A stretch of DNA of 64,000 nucleotides, from positions 1,488,001-1,552,000 of the forward strand of contig NZ_CP030941.1 in assembly GCF_036621415.1 (NCBI RefSeq), given 5' to 3'. The number at the start of each line of letters is the position of its first letter. The first letter of the stretch is position 1. The notes below the pieces were generated by a model. The model ran no database searches and was not told the DNA's origin. It worked only from the letters and a program-made list of their open reading frames with translations. Below, piece after piece: positions 44,032 to 52,813 of the stretch. Position numbers and translations under genes: made by a program. Origin of the DNA: Nitratireductor thuwali (GTDB taxonomy: Bacteria; Pseudomonadota; Alphaproteobacteria; Rhizobiales; Rhizobiaceae).

Positions 44032-45557
44032 GCCGTTCTTACCTCTTCGTCGTGGGCGCCGCGCTCGGCGCTCATGGCTGCTTTCAGGATGGCGCTCTCG
44101 TTCATTTCGGCGCCCTTCAGTTCGGCGGTAATGCGCCCACCCGCCATCACGAGGATGCGGTCCGACAAGCCCAGAAGCTCCGGCATTTCGGACGATATGA
44201 CGATGACGCCCAGGCCGTTGCGCGCAAGGTCGGCTATGAGGCGGTAGATCTCGCTCTTGGTGCCGACGTCGATGCCGCGCGTGGGCTCATCGAGGATGAG
44301 CGCTTTCGGCGCGCGCGCCAGCCAACGGGCGAGGACGACCTTCTGCTGGTTGCCGCCCGAAAGATGGGAGACGGGCGTGTTGAGGCTGGGCGCCTTGATC
44401 GACAGCCGCTCGGCGATACCGTCAACGATCTCGGTGGCCTTGCGCCGGTCGAAGAGACCGAAGCGCGATACCCGGTCAGGAATGCACAACGTCGCATTGT
44501 CGAGGATCGAGCGCAGCAGAAGCAGCGCCTCCTCCTTGCGGTCCTCCGGCGCGAAGCCGAGACCGGCAAGAATGGCATCGCCCGGACGGCCGGAGGGGAT
44601 GGCTTTGCCGTCCACCTCCACCGTGCCCGCAAACCTCGCGTGGAATCCGAAGACGCCCTTGGCAAGCTCCGAGCGCCCGGCGCCCACCAGCCCGCCGATT
44701 CCCAGAACCTCGCCCGCGTGAAGCTCGAACGAGATATCGCTGACATGCTCGGTCGACATGCCCCGCACGGACAGGACGCACCGTTCCGTCGGCGGCGTCC
44801 GTTCGGGAAACATCTCCGTCAGGTCGCGGCCGACCATCTTGCGCGCGATGCTTTCCTCGCTCGCTTCGGCCGCGGGCACGACATCGATCATCCACCCATC
44901 GCGCAAGACGGCGATCCTGTCTGCCAGATCGATGATCTCGCGCAGGCGATGCGAGATGTAGATGATCGACACGCCCTCGCCGCGCAGCCGGTGGATCACC
45001 TCGAACAGCCGCTGGCTCTCCTCGCCGGTGAGCGAGGAGGTCGGCTCGTCGAACGCGATGATGCGGCCGCCGGCGTGCACCGCACGCATCACCTCGATCA
45101 TCTGCCGTTGGGCGGGACCCAACCCGGCGCAGTGCTGCTGGGGGGAGAGTTCGCGCTCCATGCCGAAGAGCTTCAGCATCTCGCCGGCACGGGCGTAGAG
45201 TGTCTTCCTGTCCAGAAATATGCCGTTCCGGTGCGGCAGCGCGCCGGGATAGATGTTTTCGGCGACGCTGACGTGGGGGATGATCTCCGGTTCCTGGTGG
45301 ATCACGCGCACGCCGGCGGCATGGCCGTCGCGCGGGCCGGAGAAGGCGACTGGCTGGCCGTCGAGCAAAAGGCTGCCGCTATCCGGCGGAAACACACCTT
45401 CGATGATGCGCGTCAGTGTTGACTTGCCGGCACCGTTCTCGCCGACCAGCGCCAGCACCTCGCCCGCCCGCAGCGTCAGCGATACGTTCGACAGCGCCTG
45501 CACGCTGCCGAAGTGCTTGCTGACATTGTCCAGTTGCATGATGTCTTTGTCAGGCAT
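44028..45557 (-). CDS. Sugar ABC transporter ATP-binding protein (RbsA/XylG-type, double domain)
   Basis: A 509-residue tandem ATPase. The first domain has Walker A GENGAGKST and FDEPTSSLTGEE after QMIEVMRAV; the second has the degenerate GLVGAGRSEL and the signature LSGGNQQKVVLARWLA with LDEPTRGIDVG, as usual for this class. ATG 45557 is preferred over a start at 45623 that would overlap the binding-protein gene. Its stop overlaps the start of the frameshifted permease by four bases. Confidence 0.93.
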   Translation of the reverse strand: MPDKDIMQLDNVSKHFGSVQALSNVSLTLRAGEVLALVGENGAGKSTLTRIIEGVFPPDSGSLLLDGQPVAFSGPRDGHAAGVRVIHQEPEIIPHVSVAENIYPGALPHRNGIFLDRKTLYARAGEMLKLFGMERELSPQQHCAGLGPAQRQMIEVMRAVHAGGRIIAFDEPTSSLTGEESQRLFEVIHRLRGEGVSIIYISHRLREIIDLADRIAVLRDGWMIDVVPAAEASEESIARKMVGRDLTEMFPERTPPTERCVLSVRGMSTEHVSDISFELHAGEVLGIGGLVGAGRSELAKGVFGFHARFAGTVEVDGKAIPSGRPGDAILAGLGFAPEDRKEEALLLLRSILDNATLCIPDRVSRFGLFDRRKATEIVDGIAERLSIKAPSLNTPVSHLSGGNQQKVVLARWLARAPKALILDEPTRGIDVGTKSEIYRLIADLARNGLGVIVISSEMPELLGLSDRILVMAGGRITAELKGAEMNESAILKAAMSAERGAHDEEVRTA

Positions 45558-45577
45558 GGCGTTCTCTATGCTGGTGC

Positions 45578-45603
45578 GGGGCAGGACATTGCATTCCTGC
45601 CCC
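45578..45603 (-). terminator. Hairpin between sugar-binding protein and ATPase genes
   Basis: GGGGCAGGA (45578-45586) and TCCTGCCCC (45595-45603) form a perfect nine-base stem with an eight-base loop between the binding-protein stop and the ATPase start. There is no T run. It parallels the hairpins at 6758 and 32903 and probably favours higher expression of the binding protein. Confidence 0.6.
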
Positions 45604-45613
45604 GATCCCGAAG

Positions 45614-46591
45614 TCAGCCGCACAGACGCTCTTCATAGAGGTCGAAATTATCGGCGGAGATATATTCAGGTTGCGTGTAGGTGGTGGTCGGCAGTTCCTC
45701 GCCGTCGCGGATGTTCTTGACCAGCAGCTCCACCGCCTGGGCGCCATGGTTCTCCGAGTTCAGCCACATGGTGCCGCGGAAAGCCGTCGGTTTTCCCGAG
45801 CCGAAAGCATCGCAGGCGCGGCTTCCGTCGATGCCGACGCCGATGCCCTGCTCCGGCCCGTAGCCCGCATTCTCCAGCGCACGCGCCGCGCCCAAAACGC
45901 CGTCATCGTTGCAGGAATAGAAGATCCAGTGCGTGACCTGGGGGTTGGCCGTCAGCGTCGTGGTCATCGCGTCGATGGAGCTGACCATCGTGTTGTCGTA
46001 GGGCACGCGGACGATGTTGTCGGGATCGAAATCCGGGACCGCCTCGAGGAAGGCTTCCTCGGCGCCGCGATTGCGCTGCATGCAGGTGTCGGCCTTGCGG
46101 TCCTCGATGGAGGCGATGCGAACCTCGCCCTCCTCGGCCCAGTTCTCCTGCTTGTAGAGCTCGGCCAGTTTCTCACCGACGCTGAGCCCGATATTGTGGG
46201 CGTTCATGCCCACATAGGGCACCTGCGTCTCGTCCTCGAAATAGATGTCGTCGTCGACGGCGACCAGCGGCACGCCGGCCTCCTTCGCCCTTGCGGCGAC
46301 GACCGGCCCGAGCGCGCGGTCGGGAACCACGATGGCGATGCCGTCCACACCGTCACCGATCATCGTGTCGAGCGTGGTGATCGTCAGGTCGGCGTTGAAC
46401 TGGACGTCCTGGGCGACGAAGTCGGCGCCCATCTCGGCCGCCTTCTGGCGGGCGCCGTCCACCTCCGCGACGAACCACGGATGGTCGCCCATCTTGTTGA
46501 TGTAGCCGATCTTGATGTCCTCGGCCTGCGCGGGAACCGCGATGGCGGCGCCCATCATGGCGATGCCGGTCAAGACTTTAAGCGATTTCAT
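45614..46591 (-). CDS. Sugar ABC transporter substrate-binding protein (RbsB/AraF-like)
   Basis: A 325-residue periplasmic protein with a Sec signal ending IAVPAQAEDIKIGYI. The type I sugar-binding fold is clear: INKMGDHPWFVAEVDGARQK, TLDTMIGDGVDGIAIVVPDR, GVPLVAVDDDIYF, VPYVGMNAHNIGLSVG and THWIFYSCNDDGVLGAARAL. The latter stretches resemble the arabinose-binding protein AraF more than ribose binders. Upstream genes point to galactose, arabinose, fucose or similar as ligand. Confidence 0.9.
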   Translation of the reverse strand: MKSLKVLTGIAMMGAAIAVPAQAEDIKIGYINKMGDHPWFVAEVDGARQKAAEMGADFVAQDVQFNADLTITTLDTMIGDGVDGIAIVVPDRALGPVVAARAKEAGVPLVAVDDDIYFEDETQVPYVGMNAHNIGLSVGEKLAELYKQENWAEEGEVRIASIEDRKADTCMQRNRGAEEAFLEAVPDFDPDNIVRVPYDNTMVSSIDAMTTTLTANPQVTHWIFYSCNDDGVLGAARALENAGYGPEQGIGVGIDGSRACDAFGSGKPTAFRGTMWLNSENHGAQAVELLVKNIRDGEELPTTTYTQPEYISADNFDLYEERLCG

Positions 46592-46612
46592 GTCTTCCTC
46601 CCTGGTTGCTTT

Positions 46613-47374
46613 TCAGTCATGGTAGAGCGCGGAGCGGCCTCCATCGATGACAATGGTCTCCGCGTTGATGAAGGGGGCCTCGTCGGAGGCGAGGAACACG
46701 CAGGTCATGGCCACCTCCTCCGGCTTTCCGATCCTGCGCGGGGGATGCAGTGCCTCGGCCTTCGCGCGTTCGGCATCCGGGTCGGCAAAACCGGCCCAGT
46801 AGTCGCGCGCGATCTGGGTATCGATGTAGCCGGGCGCTATCGCGTTCACCCGGATGCCCTCGTCCGCGTATTCGATCGCGAGCGCCCGCGTCAGGCCCAC
46901 CAGCCCGTGCTTGGCGACCGGATAGGGAAAGGTGTGGGGAATGATCCTGAAGGAGTGTGAGCTGGCGATGTTGACGATGGCGCCGTTCCGCCGCGCGCGC
47001 ATGCCCGGCAGCACGGCCTCCGCCATGGCCCAGCAGGCCTCGAGGTCGAGCGCCATGCAGCGCGCCCACTCGCTGCGCGGCATCTCATGTGGGCGATGAA
47101 AGACATTGGCGCCGGCGTTGTTCACCAGCACGTCGACCCGCCCGTAGCGCTCTTCCGCGGCCTTCACGGCAGCTTCCACCTGCGCCTGGACCGTCACGTC
47201 CGCCTCTACGAACAGCCCGCCGATCTCCTGCGCCACGCGCGCGCCGGTGGCCGCGTCGCGCTCGGCCACGACGATTGACGCGCCCTCCCGCGCAAAGGCG
47301 CGCGCGATCGCTTCGCCAATGCCGCGGCCGGCGCCCGTCACCAGTGCGATTTTGCCTGCAAGACGATCCACCAT
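46613..47374 (-). CDS. Short-chain dehydrogenase/reductase, probable sugar 1-dehydrogenase
   Basis: A 253-residue SDR. Motifs: ALVTGAGRGIGEAIARAFAR, DVLVNNAGANVFHRP, NIASSHSFRIIPHTFPYPVA with the catalytic Ser and Tyr-to-Lys segment (YPVAKHG), and FLASDEAPFINAETIVIDGG. ATG 47374 is used; a GTG at 47383 overlaps the stop of the dehydratase gene (GTGA) and is an equally possible start. Between an enolase-type dehydratase and a sugar importer, it would oxidise the aldose to its lactone. Confidence 0.9.
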   Translation of the reverse strand: MVDRLAGKIALVTGAGRGIGEAIARAFAREGASIVVAERDAATGARVAQEIGGLFVEADVTVQAQVEAAVKAAEERYGRVDVLVNNAGANVFHRPHEMPRSEWARCMALDLEACWAMAEAVLPGMRARRNGAIVNIASSHSFRIIPHTFPYPVAKHGLVGLTRALAIEYADEGIRVNAIAPGYIDTQIARDYWAGFADPDAERAKAEALHPPRRIGKPEEVAMTCVFLASDEAPFINAETIVIDGGRSALYHD

Positions 47375-47379
47375 GGCGC

Positions 47380-48552
47380 TCACCAGTCCACGACCGTGCC
47401 GTCGGCCAGCACGGCATTGGCGGCATGCAGGATCTCAGGAGCGAAGGGATGGCGCTCGATCTCGGCCTCGTCGACCTCGATGCCCAGCCCCGGCTTCTCC
47501 GGCAGATCCCAGCGGCCGGGGCGGCGTTCGATGGGCCATTCAACGACGCTGTCGTACCAGGGTACGGCGCCGGACATTTCCTCCTGGATGATGAAATTGG
47601 GCGTGGAGATACCGAAGTGCAGCGCAGCAACACCGGCGATCGGCCCCAGCGGGTTGTGCGGCGCCATGCCGATGCCGGCGCTTTCACACAGGGCGGCGAT
47701 CTTCTTGGCTTCCGAAAGCCCGCCCACATGGCAGATATCCGGCTGCGCAATGTGGAAGGCCCGGCGCTCGACCGCATCAATGAAATTCTGACGACCGATA
47801 AGGCGTTCGCCGGCGGCGATATGAACCGGCATCGATGCCGTCAACTGCGCGATACCGGCCATATTCTCCGGCGGCAGCGGCTCCTCGATGAAAAGCGGAC
47901 GGCACGGCGCGACGGCCTGGATAAAATCGCGCGCCAGCGCGACCGATGCCGGACGCCCGTGGAAATCGATCATGATATCCACATCGGGACCGACCGCCTC
48001 ACGCAGCGCCATCGCCATCCTACCGGTAGAGTCCAGCGCACGGTTCGAGGCGGTGTAGTGGGAATAGGGAATGGAGACGACCTTCACCGCATCGTAGCCC
48101 GCGTCAACCACGGCGCGCCCACGCTCGACCAAGCGCGCTTCCTCAGTCGTCTCGTAGACGGAGCTCATGTCGCCCATGCCCAGATGCGTGTAGGTGCGGA
48201 TGTGATCGCGGCATTTGCCGCCCAGAAGACGCCACACCGGCACGTTCAGCGACTTTCCGAGGATGTCCCACAGCGCGATCTCGATGCCGCTGACGGCGGA
48301 CATGCCGATGACGCCGAGACGCCAGAAGCCGTGGCGGGTGAGCACCTGATAGCACTGTTCGATATCTCGCGGATCGCGCCCGATGATCAGCGGCGCCAGG
48401 TCCTCGATGGCGCCGACGACGGCGCGCGTCTTCCACTCGAGCGTCGCCTCGCCCCAGCCGACAAGCCCCGGCACGTCGGTCTCGACCCGCACAAAGACCC
48501 AGTTCCGCATCTCCGCGTTGCAGATCTGAGCCTTAATTCCGGTAATTCGCAC
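47380..48552 (-). CDS. Mandelate racemase/muconate lactonizing enzyme family, galactonate-dehydratase-like
   Basis: A 390-residue enolase-superfamily enzyme that should dehydrate an aldonate to 2-keto-3-deoxy-aldonate. The N-terminal cap includes WVFVRVETDVPGLVGWGEAT; the barrel has DAVKVVSIPYSHY (base), DIMIDFHGR, FIEEPLPPEN and IAAGERLIGR as the metal ligands (Asp, Glu, Glu), and MAPHNPLGPIAGVAALHFG with the catalytic His. HNPLGPI is characteristic of the DgoD branch. The start is GTG 48552, with GGGGAG six bases upstream. It is first in the sugar operon. Confidence 0.9.
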   Translation of the reverse strand: MRITGIKAQICNAEMRNWVFVRVETDVPGLVGWGEATLEWKTRAVVGAIEDLAPLIIGRDPRDIEQCYQVLTRHGFWRLGVIGMSAVSGIEIALWDILGKSLNVPVWRLLGGKCRDHIRTYTHLGMGDMSSVYETTEEARLVERGRAVVDAGYDAVKVVSIPYSHYTASNRALDSTGRMAMALREAVGPDVDIMIDFHGRPASVALARDFIQAVAPCRPLFIEEPLPPENMAGIAQLTASMPVHIAAGERLIGRQNFIDAVERRAFHIAQPDICHVGGLSEAKKIAALCESAGIGMAPHNPLGPIAGVAALHFGISTPNFIIQEEMSGAVPWYDSVVEWPIERRPGRWDLPEKPGLGIEVDEAEIERHPFAPEILHAANAVLADGTVVDW

Positions 48553-48567
48553 TATGTTTCTCCCCAA

Positions 48568-48580
48568 TAAATAGTATTTA
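48568..48580. promoter_or_regulatory. Palindrome upstream of the sugar operon
   Basis: TAAATAGTATTTA is a perfect inverted repeat with a one-base centre in an AT-rich patch, 16-28 bases before the GTG start of the dehydratase gene. It is a good position for repression by the FadR-type GntR protein encoded in the operon. Confidence 0.45.
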
Positions 48581-49017
48581 AATGAGGATTGATCATCCTG
48601 TCAACATAGCGAGAGACCAGCCTTGACCGAATGGTCCGATCCAGGCCGTCCAACCGATGAACAATAGGTGCGGCTCGCGCCGTTGATGCAGCGCGACTGC
48701 GGATTCCACCTGGCGCGCCAGCGCGCGATCAAACGCGGCCCGATCGGTCACCTCATTTGCCGACGTCAAGCGGAGCAAGTTCGGCTGATGTTTCCGCCAT
48801 GCGCGAGCATGCGATGGAAGCGGACTATGGGCCTTCTGCCTTTGGGTGGATGCGGGAAGCCGATACCTTCGGCGCTTTCCAGCCGGATCAGTTTAGCGCC
48901 GCCCTCAGGCGCGGAACGTTTCGCCGCTGTGCCCACAACGCAAACGATAAATACACCACCACAGACCGATCGCGCCGCCCAGAAAACGCCGGCGAACCAG
49001 CGCGATGCCAATGGAGT
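48581..49017. other. Gene-free gap upstream of the sugar operon
   Basis: About 440 bases hold no frame I can support. Small frames on both strands (for example 48593-48778 minus and 48766-49011 minus) lack ribosome sites and recognisable motifs. The gap should contain the sugar-operon promoter at its left end. It marks the step from the sugar operon into the accessory region. Confidence 0.4.
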
Positions 49018-49968
49018 TCATCTATGAGAATTCGCGATCTCCAGTGTGAGTTCACGCGTCTTTCGCCGGAGCTCGGGCGGAGCGACGACTTCAAAATTGG
49101 TGCCGAACCACAGGAAGAGTTCGGCGGCGTTGTCGATGCTTTCGATCGGCACCTCGGCGGTCCGCCAGCCATCACAATCGGGTTCGGCCGCGCGCACGGC
49201 ATCCTCAATGGCGCTACCGAGCATGTCGAGGCGACGTATTCCCGCCGGCGCCACACGGATCGTGGCCGAGAGCCTGTTCAAACTGCGCTCGAACGCCTCG
49301 CGGTTGGCATTCCAGAAATCGGCCAGCACGAAGCCGGCTGGCCTTCGCGCCGGCTCTTCGAGGGCCGTAGCCTCCGAAATGCCCGAAACACGATAGGTGC
49401 GCGGATGGCCGTTTGCCCCGGCCACCAGATACCAGACGCCGGCCTTGAGCACGAGGCCAAGCGGATCGACGATGCGCGTCACCGCATTCTTCCAGCTTTC
49501 GTAGCGGATATGCAGCGTTTGCCCTTCGAGCGTAGCCCTCGCAACAGTGTCTAGGTGACGAGGCCGCGGCGGCTGCCGATACCAGACGGTCGGGTCCAGA
49601 TGAATCCGATCGGCCAGACCGTCCGCCGGGCCCCGCGACATGGTGGCAGCCTGCAGCTTCAGCTTGGCCATGGCCGCCACCTCGCCCAGGCCCGCAAGAT
49701 CGGTCGCCTGCGGAAAGCCGGCCAGAAAGAGCGCCTGGGCCTCCTCGGACGTCAGCCCCGTCAGTCCAGCCCGATAGCCTTCCAGAAGCGAGAAACCGCC
49801 GCCCGGTCCGCTGTCGCCGTAAATCGGAATGCCGGCTGCACTCAACTCATCCACGTCGCGATAAATCGTGCGGACCGAAACCTCGAGCTCGTCGGCCAGC
49901 GCCTGTGCGCTCAGGCGTCCGCGCACCTGCAGCAGGAGGAGAATGGAGAGGAGACGATGGGCTCGCAT
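49018..49968 (-). CDS. YafY-type transcriptional regulator (HTH_11 plus WYL domain)
   Basis: A 316-residue regulator. The N-terminal helix-turn-helix is RLSAQALADELEVSVRTIYR with DVDELSAAGIPIYGDSGPGG; the WYL domain contains LHIRYESWKNAVTRIVDPLG and GVWYLVAGANGHPRTYRVSG. The C-terminal WCX part ends before KTRELTLEI. Such regulators usually face a small gene they control; here the divergent neighbour at 50043 is broken, so the pair may no longer work. Confidence 0.9.
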   Translation of the reverse strand: MRAHRLLSILLLLQVRGRLSAQALADELEVSVRTIYRDVDELSAAGIPIYGDSGPGGGFSLLEGYRAGLTGLTSEEAQALFLAGFPQATDLAGLGEVAAMAKLKLQAATMSRGPADGLADRIHLDPTVWYRQPPRPRHLDTVARATLEGQTLHIRYESWKNAVTRIVDPLGLVLKAGVWYLVAGANGHPRTYRVSGISEATALEEPARRPAGFVLADFWNANREAFERSLNRLSATIRVAPAGIRRLDMLGSAIEDAVRAAEPDCDGWRTAEVPIESIDNAAELFLWFGTNFEVVAPPELRRKTRELTLEIANSHR

Positions 49969-50042
49969 GAAAAGAACGCTAGCAGAAAATCCCTGACAAA
50001 GGATGTCAGGGTGAAGCTGTTATCGAAGGACTCCTGATAACG

Positions 50043-50502
50043 ATGGAGGAACTCGAAGTGACGCATGATCAGGTGCGCGCCGACCCGACCGATTGGGATT
50101 GGCTTGTTGGCCACTGGACGGTTCACCACCGCAAGCTCAAGGAACGGCTGGCAGGCAGCACGGAATGGCTGACCTTCGATGGGACCTGCGTCAACTGGCC
50201 GTTGCTCGACGGGCGCGGCAATGTCGATGACAACGTTTTCCATGCTCCCGACGGCACCTATCGCGGCGTCGGACTGCGCGCGGGCGCCTGATCGGCTCGA
50301 TGTGCCGGTGCGTGGCAGCTTCAGGGATGGTGTCGGCATTTTCCAGTGCGAGGACCAATGGAACGATACCCCGGTGACCGTCCGCTTTCGCTGGTCGAAG
50401 ATCGAGAAGAATTCCGCCGTCTGGGATCAGGCTTTCTCGACGGATGGCGGCCAGACCTGGCAAAGTAATTGGGTGATGGATTTCACCCGCGCTGCCCTAT
50501 GA
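50043..50502 (+). pseudogene. Hypothetical protein gene broken by a small internal deletion
   Basis: The first frame (50043-50291) encodes DWDWLVGHWTVHHRKLKERL, GTCVNWPLLDGRGNVDDNVF and DGTYRGVGLRAG before a stop. The matching second half is in the +1 frame (about 50278-50502): RAPDRLDVPVRGSFRDGVG, VRFRWSKIEKNSAVWDQAFS and NWVMDFTRAAL. I expect a stretch of roughly 15-17 residues between GLRA and RAPDRLD; its loss at a GCGCG-rich spot shifts the frame. The intact family is a small protein common beside WYL regulators; I cannot name its function. Confidence 0.65.
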
Positions 50503-50615
50503 TCGTTGCCCGCTATGGGCAAAGGCCCCCGGAAATCTGTGCCGGAATGTCAGATAGCGGGTCTTCCGACCGTCATTTCAATGAATCAACGTACATCCGG
50601 ACAAAGGACATCGAA

Positions 50616-50891
50616 ATGCACAGACGAACATTCTTAGCAGCGTCGGCTGCGACGGTTGCAGTTCCGGCACTCACCGCCACAGCTCAATCCAGCGGCACGG
50701 AGAATGAAGTGAGCAAACATCCCGTTACAGGTTACGTCGAAGTAAATGACCTGCACATATATTACGAAAGCCACGGCAGCGGCGGCGTTCCGCTGGTGCT
50801 GTTGCACCATTCTCACGGGTGGAAACCTCTCCGAAACGCAGTTCCGGACTCTGATCGGATAGCGATCAGATATCGCCCCATGATGAAGTAA
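50616..50891 (+). pseudogene. Truncated alpha/beta hydrolase with Tat-like signal
   Basis: A 91-codon frame starts HRRTFLAASAATVAVPALTA, a twin-arginine-style signal, then VTGYVEVNDLHIYYESHGSG and GVPLVLLHHSHG, the first strands and oxyanion region of an alpha/beta hydrolase. After that the similarity stops and the frame ends within 25 codons, so the nucleophile elbow, acid and histidine are all missing. It is a 5' remnant. Confidence 0.6.
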
Positions 50892-50929
50892 ACTCCAAGC
50901 AGAGGTCCGTTGGAAGAAGGAGCAGAGGA

Positions 50930-51364
50930 ATGGACGCAAGAGCGGTAGCGGCAAACTTGTGGCGGGCATTTGGCTCGTTCGACCGCGATCAAATACGAGG
51001 CATCCTGACCGAAGATGTGGAATGGATCGCGCCCAAGGATAACGCAACCGCAGTGGCATTGGGTGTGACCGACCATATGATTGGGCAAGACGCCATTGCC
51101 GACTTCCTCCTGAACGATCTGCCAAAGCTGTTCAGCAACGGGATCGAGATCGACGTGATTTCAATCACCGCCGAAGGCTCGACCGTCGTCTATGAGCAAA
51201 TGCAGAAGGCATCGCTCGTCAATGGGCGCCATTACGAGAACGGCTACGTTTTCATCCTCGAAGTGAGAGGCGCCCGGGTTTGCCGGATTCGGGAGTATAT
51301 GGACACGCGAAAAGGGTATCGGATGGTGTTCGCGGAGGATTTGCCCGGCAGGATCGTGCCGTGA
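50930..51364 (+). CDS. SnoaL/NTF2-like domain protein
   Basis: A 144-residue small protein with the cone-shaped NTF2-like fold: AVAANLWRAFGSFDRDQIRG then ILTEDVEWIAP, IGQDAIADFLLNDLPKLF, VVYEQMQKASLVNGRHYEN and YVFILEVRGARVCRIREYMD. The alternation of helix, acidic Trp strand and final Arg/Glu/Tyr strand is typical of SnoaL-like isomerase or ketosteroid-isomerase relatives. AGGAGCAGAGGA precedes ATG 50930. The reaction is not predictable from sequence. Confidence 0.8.
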   Translation: MDARAVAANLWRAFGSFDRDQIRGILTEDVEWIAPKDNATAVALGVTDHMIGQDAIADFLLNDLPKLFSNGIEIDVISITAEGSTVVYEQMQKASLVNGRHYENGYVFILEVRGARVCRIREYMDTRKGYRMVFAEDLPGRIVP

Positions 51365-51451
51365 TAGGCACGCGCCACTCAGGCGCAGCCTCAATCAGCG
51401 TATGAAGCCAGCGCAACCAGGCCGGCGCCTGATCTTCCGGCATCAACGCCG

Positions 51452-51892
51452 TTGATGCTCCGGCTCAGGCCAGGTTTTGATCGCGAAGTTGGAGAGGCTT
51501 GGCAGGATGACGATGACGGCAAGCTGGAGACAAAGATCGCTTCCATCGCGGCCGCCATCATCGTTGCCGGCGAGGTGAAGTTCAGGAAGGGCTTGCGCGA
51601 AGCAGAAGAGCGCGCTGAACAACAGCGACTGGAACAGGAGAAGCGGCGGCAAGAGCAGCTTGTCAACCGTCAACGCCTGCAGAACCTGCACACCAGCGTT
51701 GAGCTGCTACGCCAAGCCGAAAAGATTCGGGCACTGGTCGAGCGGGTGCAACGTGCGATCACAGAAGGCTCTTTGGACATCGACGCCGCGACGCTTTCAA
51801 CGTGGGAACGCTGGGCGCTTGCGGAAGCAGACAAGATCGATCCGATCCGTTCCGGGCAAGTCATGACGCATCTCAATGTGCCGCGACTATAG
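51452..51892 (+). pseudogene. C-terminal part of a hypothetical coiled-coil protein
   Basis: A 146-codon frame encodes KLETKIASIAAAIIVAGEVK, then a long charged helix (REAEERAEQQRLEQEKRRQE, about residues 50-75) and STWERWALAEADKIDPIRSG near the end. Similar segments form the C-terminal third of larger uncharacterised proteins in rhizobia and relatives, as far as I recall. No ribosome site precedes it and the N-terminal part is missing, so it is probably a remnant, though a short intact protein cannot be excluded. Confidence 0.45.
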
Positions 51893-51961
51893 AGGCTGGG
51901 AAGGAGGCCTGATCAAAATCAGAGAGTACGCACGCTTCGTCTAAGGAAGGCGCTGGTTCGC

Positions 51962-52600
51962 TTGGGTGACGTACAGCGGGCTTCGCCATCGGACCTTACG
52001 CCCCGGGCGATCGCCGACGATCTGCGCCGGCTACCGGTGCACCATGAGCACTACGCTGACGCATTGATGGTGGCGCATCTGATCGTCTTCGATTTGGGCC
52101 TTTCGATCCGGAGTGGCGGCGGCGGCGCCATCCTGCCCTCAATCCTCATCAATATGGCAGAGGTCTTCGAAGGATACATGCGCCGCGTGCTTGCGGATGG
52201 CCTTTCGAACGATGGTCGGATCGAGGTCAAGGATGGGAACAAGGGCGGCGACAGTGGCGCCAAGGTTTTGCTCTTCGATCCGGTCCAGGAAGGGCTGAAG
52301 AACCCCGACGCCACACCGGATATCATTATCGAGGTGGACGGCAAACCGTCGCTGGTAATCGATGCCAAATACAAGGCCGCTCCGAACGTCCCGGATCGCA
52401 GCGACGTCAACCAAGTGATTGTCTATGGCGAGAGGTATGGAACAGCTCGCGTCATGGTGCTGCATGCAGGCCGCCCGTCGACGGAGCTATGCGGTTCGAT
52501 CGGTGGATTCCAAGTCTACAACGGCATGACTAACCTTAACGCCACGCCGATTGAGGACGAAGAGGCAGCGTTCGTTGCCGCGGTTCGCGCCTTGCTCTGA
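51962..52600 (+). pseudogene. McrC-like restriction subunit, C-terminal nuclease portion
   Basis: The frame matches the C-terminal half of McrC, the nuclease partner of the McrB GTPase in modification-dependent restriction. The PD-(D/E)xK centre is visible as ATPDIIIEVDGKPSLVIDAK followed by YK; upstream are LIVFDLGLSIRSGGGG, ILINMAEVFEGYMRRVLAD and DVNQVIVYGERYGTARVMVL. McrC is usually about 350-450 residues; only about 212 remain, from a TTG. A stub IKIREYARFV just before (51914-51943) may be the old N-terminus. No mcrB is present. Confidence 0.6.
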
Positions 52601-52645
52601 TCTCTATCAGCAGAAATGTTGCCGTGGCGTTGCCGCGCCAAAAAA

Positions 52646-52673
52646 GAAGCCCCGGCACGCAGCGCGGGGCTTC
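52646..52673 (+). terminator. Rho-independent-type hairpin after the McrC remnant
   Basis: GAAGCCCCG (52646-52654) pairs perfectly with CGGGGCTTC (52665-52673) around a ten-base loop, 46 bases after the stop, with A-rich DNA before and CTTCTAT after it. It probably ends transcription from the left, or in either direction, ahead of the insertion elements. Confidence 0.6.
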
Positions 52674-52813
52674 CTTCTATGCAGCTGATATTATTGGTTG
52701 AGCGACCTGAGACATAGGTGACGTTTTGTACCGGACACTGGAGTGCGCCCCTGAGGGTGGACAGATCGGACTGAAGGATTGACCAGCCTGTCGGGTTTTC
52801 GGAGAGAAGACCC

